From positions 4,169 to 68,168 of the forward strand of contig DAOVRZ010000015.1 in the NCBI GenBank assembly GCA_030627905.1: a stretch of 64,000 bases of DNA, written 5' to 3'. Under the pieces are notes generated by a model, which was not told the DNA's origin, did not search any database, and saw only the letters and a list, made by a program, of their open reading frames with translations. The stretch comes from JAGMES01 sp023128035 (GTDB taxonomy: Bacteria > Bacillota > Halanaerobiia > DY22613). Made by a program: the position numbers and the translations under genes. Of this stretch, positions 1-7,764 are shown piece by piece (positions within the stretch are counted from its first letter, which is position 1; each line of letters starts with the position of its first letter).

Positions 1-131
1 CTAAATTTGGCCCTGGAACTGTAGTAGGAGTTCGTGGTGAAGGTCAAAATCAAGAACTAGATATTATCTTCCCTGGCGCTGGTGGTCTAAAGAAGGTGCT
101 ACTTGCATATGCACCAATAGAGAGAATTTAA
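1..131 (+). CDS. pcrA: 3' end of PcrA/UvrD-type DNA helicase (partial)
   Basis: Only the last 42 codons are inside the window, in the frame that starts at base 3 and stops with TAA at 129-131. The residues read KFGPGTVVGVRGEGQNQELD, then a FPGAGGLKKVLLAYAPIE segment. This is the typical C-terminal tail of Gram-positive PcrA helicases, which contacts RNA polymerase and other partners. The next gene is ligA, a common pcrA-ligA order in Firmicutes, with only 33 bases between them, so the two are probably cotranscribed. The helicase domains lie outside the window and cannot be checked. Confidence 0.75.
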   Translation, partial: KFGPGTVVGVRGEGQNQELDIIFPGAGGLKKVLLAYAPIERI

Positions 132-164
132 ATTGCTTATAGATAGAAAGGAGAGTTTTGATTT

Positions 165-2222
165 ATGAAAAAGGTGAATCTGGATGATTTGAAACAGTTA
201 GAGATGAAAGATGGGCGTGAAGCAGCATTAAACCAAGCCAACGCAGAAACAGACAAATTACGAAAAGAGATAGAGCATAACGATTATCGTTATTATGTAT
301 TAGATGAGCCAGAGATTGCTGATGCTGAGTATGATCTATTAATGCAAAAGTTAAAAATTCTTGAAGCAGAATATCCAGAGATTATCACTCCTGATTCGCC
401 AACACAAAGGGTGGCAGGTGCTCCTATCGAATCATTTCAAAAGGTGACTCATAGGGTGTCGATGCTCAGTTTAGATAATGCCTTTGGCGCGGAAGATTTA
501 AGATCTTTTGACCAACGTATCAAAAGAATGAGTGCTCTTGAAAATCTTGAGTATGTGCTTGAATTAAAGATAGATGGTTTAACAGCAGTTTTAACCTATG
601 AAGATGGAAGGTTGGTTAGAGCTGCAACCCGTGGTGATGGAGTAATTGGTGAAAATGTGACTCATAATATTCGTACTATCAAAAGTATTCCTTTAAAGTT
701 GAAACAGCCAGTTAACATTGAAATTCGTGGTGAAGTATATATGGATAAACGTCGCTTTGAAAAGTTAAATCAACGACGTATTGAGAGAGAAGAACAACCT
801 TTTGCTAATCCTCGGAATGCGGCTGCAGGTACTGTTCGTCAATTAGATCCCCGTATTGCTTCTGAAAGATCATTAGATTATCTTGCCTATGATCAGATCT
901 ATTTAGGTGATGGGAATTTAACTACTCATACAGATGTCTTATCCTATTTAGAGGAATTAGGGTTCAAGGTTAATCAACGCTGGTTATGTTCTGATATAGA
1001 AGAGGTTATTAAAATAACTGAAGAATGGACAGAGAGAAGAAATGACCTATTCTTTGAGATTGATGGAATGGTTATAAAGATAAATGATTTGGCCTTAAGA
1101 GATGAGTTGGGTACAACAGCTAAAAGTCCACGCTGGGCCACTGCATATAAATTCCCTGCTCAACAGAGAACTACAATTGTTAATGATATCGAACCATCTG
1201 TAGGTAGAACAGGTGCGATTACTCCAGTAGCAATTTTGGAGCCTGTGGAAGTTGCGGGTTCTACTGTTAGCCGGGCAACATTGCATAATGAAGATGAACT
1301 TCGACGTAAAGATGTGCGGATTGGTGATACAGTAGTAATTCAGAAGGCTGGAGATGTTATACCAGAAGTAGTTAAAGTGGTGCTTTCAAAAAGAACTGGC
1401 GATGAAAAAGAGTTTGAAATGCCTAAAGTATGTCCAGTGTGTGGTGCACATGTAGTACGTGAAGTAGGTGAAGCAAAACATCATTGTACTAACAATCTGG
1501 GGTGTCCAGCTCAGGTGAAGGAAGGGATTGTTCACTTTGTGGCTCGAAATGCGATGAATTTAGAGAAAGTTGGCCCAAGTGTGATCGATCGATTACTTGA
1601 AAAAGGTTTAATTAAAGATGTTGCCGACATTTATTATATTAAGAAAGAAGATCTTCTCCAATTAGAACGGATGGGAGAGAAATCTGCTGATAATGTGATA
1701 GCAGCAATTGAAAAAAGTAGAGATCGTTCTCTTGATAGACTGATCTTTGGACTTGGGATTCGTCATGTAGGCTCTGGAGCTGCAAGAGTATTGACTGAGA
1801 AATATAGATCAATTGATGAACTGATGAATGTTTCTGAAGATCTGTTATTAGAATTAGATGAGATTGGGCCAAAGATTGCAGAGAGTATTGTTAACTTTTT
1901 TAGTGAAGAGAAGAACCGTGAGCTTATTGAAAAATTACGTCAGGGAGGCGTAAAAGTTGAAATGGAGTCAGTTGAAGAGGGAGAAAAAGATATTTCTTTA
2001 GCTGGTAAATCTTTTGTTTTCACAGGAGGATTAGAAACAGTATCTCGATCAGAAGCAAAAGAAATGGTTTTAAGTAAAGGTGGTAAAGTTTCTTCCAGTG
2101 TGAGTAAAAAGACTGGATTTGTTGTGGTAGGTAAAGAACCAGGTTCTAAGTATGAAAAAGCAAAGGAATTGGGTGTGACGATATTAACAGAAGAAAAATT
2201 TAAAGAACTCATACAAGGGTAA
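165..2222 (+). CDS. ligA: NAD-dependent DNA ligase LigA
   Basis: This enzyme seals nicks in replication and repair using NAD+. The 685 residues match the family length. In order there are an N-terminal Ia domain (YRYYVLDEPEIADAEYD, about residues 41-57), the adenylation domain with the nucleophile in KIDG (K135), an OB fold, a four-cysteine zinc finger (CPVCG then CTNNLGC, about residues 425-450), helix-hairpin-helix repeats, and a C-terminal BRCT domain (about 605-685). The start is preceded by AAAGGAGAG at suitable spacing. The N-terminus is some 15 residues longer than in many homologues, but no later ATG is better supported. It is probably in one operon with the upstream helicase and is followed by a terminator. 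Confidence 0.98.
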   Translation: MKKVNLDDLKQLEMKDGREAALNQANAETDKLRKEIEHNDYRYYVLDEPEIADAEYDLLMQKLKILEAEYPEIITPDSPTQRVAGAPIESFQKVTHRVSMLSLDNAFGAEDLRSFDQRIKRMSALENLEYVLELKIDGLTAVLTYEDGRLVRAATRGDGVIGENVTHNIRTIKSIPLKLKQPVNIEIRGEVYMDKRRFEKLNQRRIEREEQPFANPRNAAAGTVRQLDPRIASERSLDYLAYDQIYLGDGNLTTHTDVLSYLEELGFKVNQRWLCSDIEEVIKITEEWTERRNDLFFEIDGMVIKINDLALRDELGTTAKSPRWATAYKFPAQQRTTIVNDIEPSVGRTGAITPVAILEPVEVAGSTVSRATLHNEDELRRKDVRIGDTVVIQKAGDVIPEVVKVVLSKRTGDEKEFEMPKVCPVCGAHVVREVGEAKHHCTNNLGCPAQVKEGIVHFVARNAMNLEKVGPSVIDRLLEKGLIKDVADIYYIKKEDLLQLERMGEKSADNVIAAIEKSRDRSLDRLIFGLGIRHVGSGAARVLTEKYRSIDELMNVSEDLLLELDEIGPKIAESIVNFFSEEKNRELIEKLRQGGVKVEMESVEEGEKDISLAGKSFVFTGGLETVSRSEAKEMVLSKGGKVSSSVSKKTGFVVVGKEPGSKYEKAKELGVTILTEEKFKELIQG

Positions 2223-2243
2223 GTAGGATATTATGTTGATTAT

Positions 2244-2285
2244 ACCGTCTTAAGGTGAATTTTGCTTATGAGACGGTTTTATTTT
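2244..2285 (+). terminator. Rho-independent terminator after ligA
   Basis: ACCGTCT (2244-2250) pairs with AGACGGT (2271-2277), followed by TTTTATTTT. Confidence 0.75.
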
Positions 2286-2350
2286 CATAATGAGTTGATA
2301 GATTATTCTGGATATTGTATAATATCTTTGTTTGAGAGGAGGACTTTAAA

Positions 2351-3163
2351 ATGAGCAAATTACTGATTTTAGGAGCGAGTGGTCTGGTAGGGAAAGCTTT
2401 AATTAAAGAATTGAATAAAGACTTTGATGTTTATGGTACATATTATAGTAGAAAGCTTGATTTACTTTCAGATAGGACATTTAAGTTAGATGTAAATGAT
2501 TTGAATAGCATAAAAGAAATATTAAGAAAAGTTAGTCCTGAACTGGTTATATCTTGTTTACGAGGTGATTTTAGCGAGCAACTATTAGTACATACGGAGG
2601 TAGCAAAATATTTAAAAGATATAGATGGCAAACTATATTTTTGTTCTACAGCAAATGTTTTTGATAACGATATAACTAAACCTCATTATGAATATGATGA
2701 ATTAAATGCTGAAAGTGAATACGGTAAATTTAAAGTAGAATGTGAACAAAAATTAAAAGAAATATTAGGTGATAATCTATGCATACTCAGATTACCTATG
2801 CTATGGGGAAAAGACTCTCCAAGATATAACGATATATTAGACAAAATTAATAATGATGAAGAGATCGAAATATACAGTAATCTTTATTTGACTAATAATA
2901 CAGATGTTATGTTAGCAAAACAAATTCATTACATAATAAACAATGATCTCAAGGGAGAATTTCATTTAGCTACAGAGGACGTCATTACTCATAGTGAATT
3001 TGTTAACGAACTCATTATAAGGTTAGGGTATAAAGATGTAAAAATGAAGGAAAGCAAAATTGCTGAGGAAAAGTTTGTTTTATCAATAGTATCTAATCGC
3101 AAAGAATTAACTGATGACTTAAAAATTTCAAATAAAGATATACTTAGTTACTTTGCAAAATAA
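2351..3163 (+). CDS. RmlD-like NAD(P)-dependent sugar reductase / extended SDR
   Basis: This is a 270-residue Rossmann-fold protein. The N-terminal nucleotide-binding loop reads LILGASGLVGKALI (residues 4-17). The catalytic YxxxK pair is in SEYGKFKVE near residue 127. The fold and length fit the RmlD (dTDP-4-dehydrorhamnose reductase) branch of extended short-chain dehydrogenases, but no other rhamnose-pathway gene is nearby, so the substrate is unknown. GAGAGGAGG lies just upstream of the ATG. The gene stands alone between the ligA terminator and a convergent gene. Confidence 0.85.
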   Translation: MSKLLILGASGLVGKALIKELNKDFDVYGTYYSRKLDLLSDRTFKLDVNDLNSIKEILRKVSPELVISCLRGDFSEQLLVHTEVAKYLKDIDGKLYFCSTANVFDNDITKPHYEYDELNAESEYGKFKVECEQKLKEILGDNLCILRLPMLWGKDSPRYNDILDKINNDEEIEIYSNLYLTNNTDVMLAKQIHYIINNDLKGEFHLATEDVITHSEFVNELIIRLGYKDVKMKESKIAEEKFVLSIVSNRKELTDDLKISNKDILSYFAK

Positions 3164-3190
3164 GTAAACACCAGAATCTATTATAAAGGA

Positions 3191-3364
3191 GTGATAACAA
3201 TCACAATAGATGTAACTGCTATAGAGAGTGTTCAGTTTCTACAACGAATAATCAGATTGTCTGGCCACATGGCGGACCACAGGCAGCAGAACGGGAATTC
3301 TACCGGGGTATGTTCTAATTATGGATCACAATTCATTAATCTAATGAAAAAAGCCAGGGATTGA
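3191..3364 (+). CDS. Possible 57-residue ORF, unrecognised
   Basis: An open frame beginning with GTG directly after AAAGGA encodes 57 residues containing the segment LSGHMADHRQQNGNSTGVC and ending MKKARD. The ribosome-binding sequence abuts the start without normal spacing, so expression is doubtful. I do not recognise the family. It could be a remnant of a longer gene: its composition is more GC-rich than the surroundings. Its 3' end runs into the terminator of the convergent gene. Confidence 0.2.
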   Translation: MITITIDVTAIESVQFLQRIIRLSGHMADHRQQNGNSTGVCSNYGSQFINLMKKARD

Positions 3365-3381
3365 TATTTAAACCCTGGCTT
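3345..3381 (-). terminator. Terminator of the barrel-like protein gene
   Basis: Read on the minus strand, AAGCCAGGG (3373-3381) pairs with CCCTGGCTT (3351-3359) and is followed by a run of six T. Confidence 0.8.
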
Positions 3382-3389
3382 CATAGTTT

Positions 3390-3818
3390 CTAAAATTCAT
3401 AACTAATGCTCGCTCCGTAATTAGCATTAACATTAAACTTGGGATCAAGAGTAACACCGCCTTCTGCTCTTGCAAATAATCTGTTACCTAATTTCCACTC
3501 ATATCCGACAGTGCTATTTACCAAAAATAAGGATAAGTCCATTTCCTTAATAGTAAGTGATCCACCAAAATAAAGGTGATTGACTGTTGTATATGGATGG
3601 AATCTGGTGCCTATTGTCAAAAATCTTCCAAATTCATTGATAGAAGTACCTGCAAAAATTGCAACTTTATTTTGGAATATATGCTCATATTCAAAACCAA
3701 GACTTCCATAACCAGATCCTGCTTTTAAGCTAAGTACATCTTTTTCATTGGCAAATCCAACACTAGAGAAAGTAACCAGCAGAATGATTAAACCTAATAA
3801 AATAAATCTTTTTTTCAT
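3390..3818 (-). CDS. Small secreted beta-barrel-like envelope protein
   Basis: The start at 3818 is chosen because GAGGAGG sits seven bases upstream; the longer frame to 3848 would bury that site. The protein begins MKKRFILLGLIILLVTFSSVGFANE, a clear Sec signal peptide with cleavage expected after GFA. The mature part of about 118 residues alternates hydrophobic and polar residues with many Gly, Tyr and Phe and ends in SISYEF. A terminal Phe after an alternating strand is the signature recognised by the outer-membrane assembly machinery. An 8-stranded outer-membrane barrel is inferred, which would fit a diderm Firmicute. No family was recognised. It has its own terminator and an inverted repeat upstream. 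Confidence 0.7.
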   Translation of the reverse strand: MKKRFILLGLIILLVTFSSVGFANEKDVLSLKAGSGYGSLGFEYEHIFQNKVAIFAGTSINEFGRFLTIGTRFHPYTTVNHLYFGGSLTIKEMDLSLFLVNSTVGYEWKLGNRLFARAEGGVTLDPKFNVNANYGASISYEF

Positions 3819-3837
3819 TATGACCCTCCTCATATAC

Positions 3838-3861
3838 TTGTCTATCAAATTAATTAGACAA
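3838..3861. promoter_or_regulatory. Inverted repeat upstream of the barrel gene (possible operator)
   Basis: TTGTCTA and TAGACAA are perfect arms separated by 10 bases, about 20 bases upstream of the minus-strand start at 3818, where an operator could lie. No regulator is identified. Confidence 0.35.
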
Positions 3862-4032
3862 AAATTAATGATTTCCTGTAGACTAAAGAAAATTTCTTTT
3901 TTGCTACATAATACCTAAAGGAAAATGGGGATTAATTTTGAATTTAATAAGTTAGAGGATAAAAGTGTAGGAGATCACACTCTAATAGATGCACTAATTC
4001 ATTATAATATCATTGCAGAAGGGAATGAAGTT

Positions 4033-4791
4033 ATGAAAAAGTTTTATCGTAAATTTTTAGGTTTTACTTTGATCACAGCCGTTACTGGAATTAGTTTAGT
4101 GACCCCTGCTTATGCTAAAGCAGTTCATAAAGTTCAATCGGGAGAGAGTTTATGGACGATTGCGCGGAAACATAATCTGGATGTAGATATTTTAGCAAGT
4201 TTGAATGGTATTTATAATGTGAATAAGATTACTGTAGGTATGGAGTTAAAACTTGAGGAGACATATAAAGTTAAATCTGGAGATAGCTTTTGGTCCATTG
4301 CTAAGAAATTTGGAGTTGGTTATCAGACTTTAATCAAATATAATAACTTGAACAACCCAGATCGAATCGCTGTAGGAATGGAGATAAGAATTCCTCCAAC
4401 TGTTGGAGGAAAATCTAAAGTTCAACAGAAACTATTTATATGGCCTATTAAAGGCAGAATTTCTTCATATTTTGGTCCCCGTTGGGGAAAGATGCATGAA
4501 GGAATAGATGTTGCGATTCCAATAGGTAGAAATATTAAAGCTGCCGCAGATGGTAAAGTGGTTTGGGGTGGATGGATTAATGGTTATGGATATACCGTTA
4601 TTATTGACCATAAAGATGGTTATCGAACTCTTTATGGTCATAATTCTAAAGTATTGGTTACTGGAGGAAAATGGGTAAAACAGGGCCAGACTATTGCCAA
4701 ATCCGGTAACTCTGGGCGTTCAACTGGCCCACATTTGCATTTCGAGATTCAAAAAGATGGTCGAGCTGTTGATCCGATGAAGTATTTATAA
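4033..4791 (+). CDS. LysM / M23 peptidoglycan endopeptidase, secreted
   Basis: The start at 4033 is preferred over upstream in-frame codons because it opens a clean signal peptide, MKKFYRKFLGFTLITAVTG, with cleavage after AYA. Two LysM domains follow (HKVQSGESLWTIARKHNLDV and YKVKSGDSFWSIAKKFG), which anchor the enzyme to peptidoglycan. The C-terminal M23 domain has the zinc ligands in MHEGIDVAI and GPHLHFEI plus the YGYTVIIDHKDGYRTLYGH core. It should cleave peptide cross-links in the cell wall during growth or division. At 252 residues it has the normal size for this architecture. The upstream site GAAGGGA is weak. Confidence 0.9.
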   Translation: MKKFYRKFLGFTLITAVTGISLVTPAYAKAVHKVQSGESLWTIARKHNLDVDILASLNGIYNVNKITVGMELKLEETYKVKSGDSFWSIAKKFGVGYQTLIKYNNLNNPDRIAVGMEIRIPPTVGGKSKVQQKLFIWPIKGRISSYFGPRWGKMHEGIDVAIPIGRNIKAAADGKVVWGGWINGYGYTVIIDHKDGYRTLYGHNSKVLVTGGKWVKQGQTIAKSGNSGRSTGPHLHFEIQKDGRAVDPMKYL

Positions 4792-4845
4792 TAGTTAATA
4801 GTTAATAGTTAAGAATTAAGAATTAAGAGTTTGGGATGTGATGGT

Positions 4846-5724
4846 ATGGAGTATATTGGACAGATTTGGAGGCCGCCGAGTGAGGCTTCGAGTTTGATTT
4901 TACAAGTAACGGTGGGTTGTTCGCATAATCAGTGTACTTTTTGTACGATGTATAAAGCGAAAAAGTTTTATATTAAATCTATGGAAACGATCAAAGCTGA
5001 AATTGAAGAAGCAGCTCAACTCTATCCTGAAGTACGTCGAATATTTTTAGCGGATGGAGATGCACTTCAGGTTCCTACAAAAGAGCTTTTAGAGATATTG
5101 CAATTTTTGCAACAATGTTTTCCACGTATTACTAGAGTTACAACCTATGCTAGTCCCAAGAGTATTCTAAAAAAGTCTGTAGATGAACTAATTCAGCTTA
5201 AAGAAGCGAAGTTAAAGATGGCCTATCTTGGATTAGAATCTGGGCATATTGAAATTTTAAAAAGAATAAAAAAAGGTGTTACTCCAGAGATGATGATTGA
5301 AGCTGGCCAAAGGTTAAAACAGGCTGGTATTAAATCTTCAGTTACTGTTATTTTAGGATTGGGAGGACGCTCATTGACCAAGGAACATGCTAGGGCAACA
5401 GCTCTTGTGGTTAACGCTATGCAGCCAAATTATCTTAGTGCGCTGACTTTGATGGTTACACCCAATACTCCCATTTATGAGGAAATTGAGAATGAAGAGT
5501 TAATTTTGTTAGATACTTTGGAAATTATGCAAGAGTTATATAATCTTATCGAGGGTATTAATTTACCTAATCCATGTATTTTTCGCTCAAATCATGCTTC
5601 TAATTACATTGCTGTTAATGGGACTTTACCTAAAGATAAAGAAAGAATGTTAACTGAATTGAAAGATGTTTTAAATCATCCTAAAGAATATTACTTGAAA
5701 GAAGAGTGGATGAGGGGGTTATGA
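4846..5724 (+). CDS. Radical SAM protein of unknown substrate
   Basis: The start at ATG 4846 gives MEYIGQIWRPPSEASSLILQ, a typical N-terminus of this family; the ATG five codons earlier is also possible and neither has a strong ribosome site. The cluster motif is GCSHNQCTFC, so three cysteines in a CX4CX2C arrangement rather than the classical CX3CX2C. The rest is a TIM-barrel radical SAM domain (DGDALQ, YLGLESGH, VILGLGG). It binds a 4Fe-4S cluster and SAM. The substrate is unknown and the neighbours give no clue. Short tandem repeats (TTAATAG and TTAAGAA types) lie just upstream at about 4791-4826. Confidence 0.85.
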   Translation: MEYIGQIWRPPSEASSLILQVTVGCSHNQCTFCTMYKAKKFYIKSMETIKAEIEEAAQLYPEVRRIFLADGDALQVPTKELLEILQFLQQCFPRITRVTTYASPKSILKKSVDELIQLKEAKLKMAYLGLESGHIEILKRIKKGVTPEMMIEAGQRLKQAGIKSSVTVILGLGGRSLTKEHARATALVVNAMQPNYLSALTLMVTPNTPIYEEIENEELILLDTLEIMQELYNLIEGINLPNPCIFRSNHASNYIAVNGTLPKDKERMLTELKDVLNHPKEYYLKEEWMRGL

Positions 5725-5768
5725 AAAAGTATATTAATGTAAACGCATGGGAAAACAATGAAATATAA

Positions 5769-5797
5769 TTGACTTAAACTAAATATAATGGTATAAT
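5769..5797 (+). promoter_or_regulatory. Sigma-A-type promoter for the phoH-like gene
   Basis: TTGACT (5769-5774), a 17-base spacer, then TATAAT (5792-5797), about 60 bases before the chosen start. Confidence 0.75.
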
Positions 5798-5857
5798 AAA
5801 GCAATTAGCAATGCTTAGTTGTTTATTAAGTGTGTTTCATTAAATGGAGGTGAAGAT

Positions 5858-7186
5858 ATGAACCAGCAAAAAAATTTGTTCATCCTTGACACCAATGTTT
5901 TACTAAATGATCCCCATGCTATCTTTGCATTTAGTGACAATGATGTGGTGATTCCAATTCCTGTAATTGAAGAGATTGATGCAATGAAGGCACGTAATGA
6001 TACTATTGGTTTTAATGCACGTTTGACATCAAGGCTTCTAGATCACTTATGCCAATTTGGTCGTCTAGATGAGGGGGTAACATTAGAATCAGGAGGAATA
6101 TTGCGAATTGAGATTGATCGCAATGGTCATGAAATTCCTGAAGGGCTGGCCCAGGATAAGATGGATAATCGAATCTTAAGTGTTGCCTTTTCAAACAAAA
6201 ATCTGTTAAATAAGCGATATAAAAAGATTGTTCTGGTTTCAAAAGATATTAATATGCGGATTAAAGCAAATGCTTTTGGATTGAATGCAGATGATTATAT
6301 TAAAGATCAAATAGAGTATAAAACTTCCTATGCAGGTATGTTAGATCTTGAAGTGAACCCTCAGATTATTGATCAATTTTATGAACAAGGTCATTTAAAG
6401 TTAGACGGGCAAGAACTACATCCTAATCAATGCGTACAATTAAAAGCAGGGAATCAATCTGCACTTGGAATTTATCGAAAGAAAACAGAGAGAATAGAAG
6501 ATTTATCATTTAAACTTACCTATCCATGGGGGATTCAAGCACGTAATCGGGAACAGCGTTTTGCGCTTGAATTGTTGTTAAATGATACAATCTCTCTTGT
6601 TACTATAATGGGAAAAGCTGGGACTGGTAAAACTTTATTAGCCATAGCAGCAGGACTGCATAAAGTAACTGATGAAGAGGTATATCGTCGTCTTTTGGTT
6701 GCTAGACCAGTTATTCCGATGGGTCGAGATATTGGATTTTTGCCTGGAGATGTTAATGACAAACTTCGGCCATGGATGCAACCGATCTATGATAATTTAG
6801 AACTGATTATTCATGGTGGAGATAAGACGATTCGGAAGAAAGACACTGATGTGAGTATAGATTTTTTAACTGAGAAAGAATTAGTTCAGATTGAACCATT
6901 AACTTATATCCGTGGGCGTTCTATTCCAGATCAATATCTGGTTATTGATGAGGCACAGAATTTGACTAAGCATGAGATTAAAACAATAATTACCCGGGCA
7001 GGAAAGGGAACAAAAGTTGTTTTAACTGGTGATCCCGAACAGATAGATAATCCTTATCTAAATGAAAATGATAATGGATTGACTTATGTAGCTGAGAAAT
7101 TTAAAGATCTTAGTATTGCAGGTCATATAACTTTGACTAAGGGGGAACGTTCTCCTTTAGCTGAGCTTGGTGCGAAAATTTTATAA
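5858..7186 (+). CDS. PhoH-family ATPase with N-terminal PIN domain (YlaK-like)
   Basis: The start at 5858 follows GGAGGTGA at ideal spacing; a longer frame from 5819 is not supported. The 442-residue protein has an N-terminal PIN nuclease domain beginning FILDTNVLLNDP (acidic metal ligands) and a C-terminal PhoH ATPase with Walker A GKAGTGKT and Walker B YLVIDEAQN. PIN-PhoH proteins are proposed to couple RNA unwinding to RNA cleavage. The gene is monocistronic, with a good promoter and a downstream terminator. It is a standard housekeeping-type gene in Firmicutes, though its exact role is not settled. Confidence 0.93.
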   Translation: MNQQKNLFILDTNVLLNDPHAIFAFSDNDVVIPIPVIEEIDAMKARNDTIGFNARLTSRLLDHLCQFGRLDEGVTLESGGILRIEIDRNGHEIPEGLAQDKMDNRILSVAFSNKNLLNKRYKKIVLVSKDINMRIKANAFGLNADDYIKDQIEYKTSYAGMLDLEVNPQIIDQFYEQGHLKLDGQELHPNQCVQLKAGNQSALGIYRKKTERIEDLSFKLTYPWGIQARNREQRFALELLLNDTISLVTIMGKAGTGKTLLAIAAGLHKVTDEEVYRRLLVARPVIPMGRDIGFLPGDVNDKLRPWMQPIYDNLELIIHGGDKTIRKKDTDVSIDFLTEKELVQIEPLTYIRGRSIPDQYLVIDEAQNLTKHEIKTIITRAGKGTKVVLTGDPEQIDNPYLNENDNGLTYVAEKFKDLSIAGHITLTKGERSPLAELGAKIL

Positions 7187-7203
7187 TTGTAAGTGAACTC
7201 GTC

Positions 7204-7290
7204 CAGCTAAAGCTGAACATCGGGGCTTCAGTAGGGGATTCTACCCCCACTGAAGATTAAAAACAATTCCCCCACTTATAGAAGTGGGGG
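7204..7290 (+). other. Three-hairpin GC-rich tract resembling an IS200/IS605 3' end
   Basis: Three consecutive stem-loops occur: CAGCT/AGCTG at 7204-7215, CTTCAGT-GGGG paired with CCCC-ACTGAAG at 7226-7255 with one mismatch, and CCCCCACTT/AAGTGGGGG with a 4-base loop at 7269-7290. None has a U-tract. The arrangement resembles the structured right ends and guide-RNA scaffolds of IS200/IS605-type tnpB elements. No tnpA or tnpB frame is nearby, so it would be a solitary relic. The identification is inference. Confidence 0.35.
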
Positions 7291-7320
7291 TCTTAACTCA
7301 AAAGATAAAAATTCATCAAG

Positions 7321-7363
7321 GCTAGAATACGGAGAAATTCTCTGTATTTTAGCTTTTTTATTT
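7321..7363 (+). terminator. Terminator after the phoH-like gene
   Basis: AATACGGAGA pairs with TCTCTGTATT (one G-T pair), extended by GCTA/TAGC, followed by TTTTTTATTT. Confidence 0.85.
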
Positions 7364-7399
7364 ATCTTTCATAAAGTCAGCGTACTAACATAGCTAAAG

Positions 7400-7428
7400 T
7401 TGTAACTCTAATCTCTATATGCTATACT
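7400..7428 (+). promoter_or_regulatory. Probable promoter of gatCAB
   Basis: TTGTAA (7400-7405), a 17-base spacer and TATACT (7423-7428) end 34 bases before gatC. Confidence 0.6.
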
Positions 7429-7462
7429 TTGGTGAAAGGATTTCGAAGGGATGTGACTATAG

Positions 7463-7750
7463 ATGATTCAACGATCAGAAGTAGAATATGTTGCGAAGCT
7501 GGCTCGATTAAAGCTATCGAAGGTAGAGATTGACGTTTTGGCAAATCAGTTGAGCAATATTCTTGATTATGTACATAAATTAGAAGAAATAGATACAGAG
7601 TATGTGGAACCTACAGCTAATGTATTACCTTTACGCAATATTTTTAGAGAAGATGAAATCGGGGAATCTTTGGATAAAGAGGTCGCACTTTCAAATGCAC
7701 CTGACAAAGATGGGTCATACTTTAAGACACCGAAAATTTTAAGCTCTTAA
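7463..7750 (+). CDS. gatC: Asp-tRNA(Asn)/Glu-tRNA(Gln) amidotransferase subunit C
   Basis: A 95-residue GatC of normal length, with the N-terminal helix EVEYVAKLARLKLS and the C-terminal segment EDEIGESLDKEVALSNAPDK found in this family. GatC wraps around GatA and stabilises the GatCAB complex, which converts Glu-tRNA(Gln) (and in many bacteria Asp-tRNA(Asn)) to the amidated form in the cytoplasm. It is the first gene of a tight gatC-gatA-gatB operon. The upstream site AAGGGATG is moderate. Confidence 0.95.
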   Translation: MIQRSEVEYVAKLARLKLSKVEIDVLANQLSNILDYVHKLEEIDTEYVEPTANVLPLRNIFREDEIGESLDKEVALSNAPDKDGSYFKTPKILSS

Positions 7751-7764
7751 GGGAGTGATTGTAG

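Noticed and set aside
5725..5857. Riboswitch in the phoH leader
   Set aside because: The leader is short and AT-rich with no conserved aptamer-like pairing that I can see.
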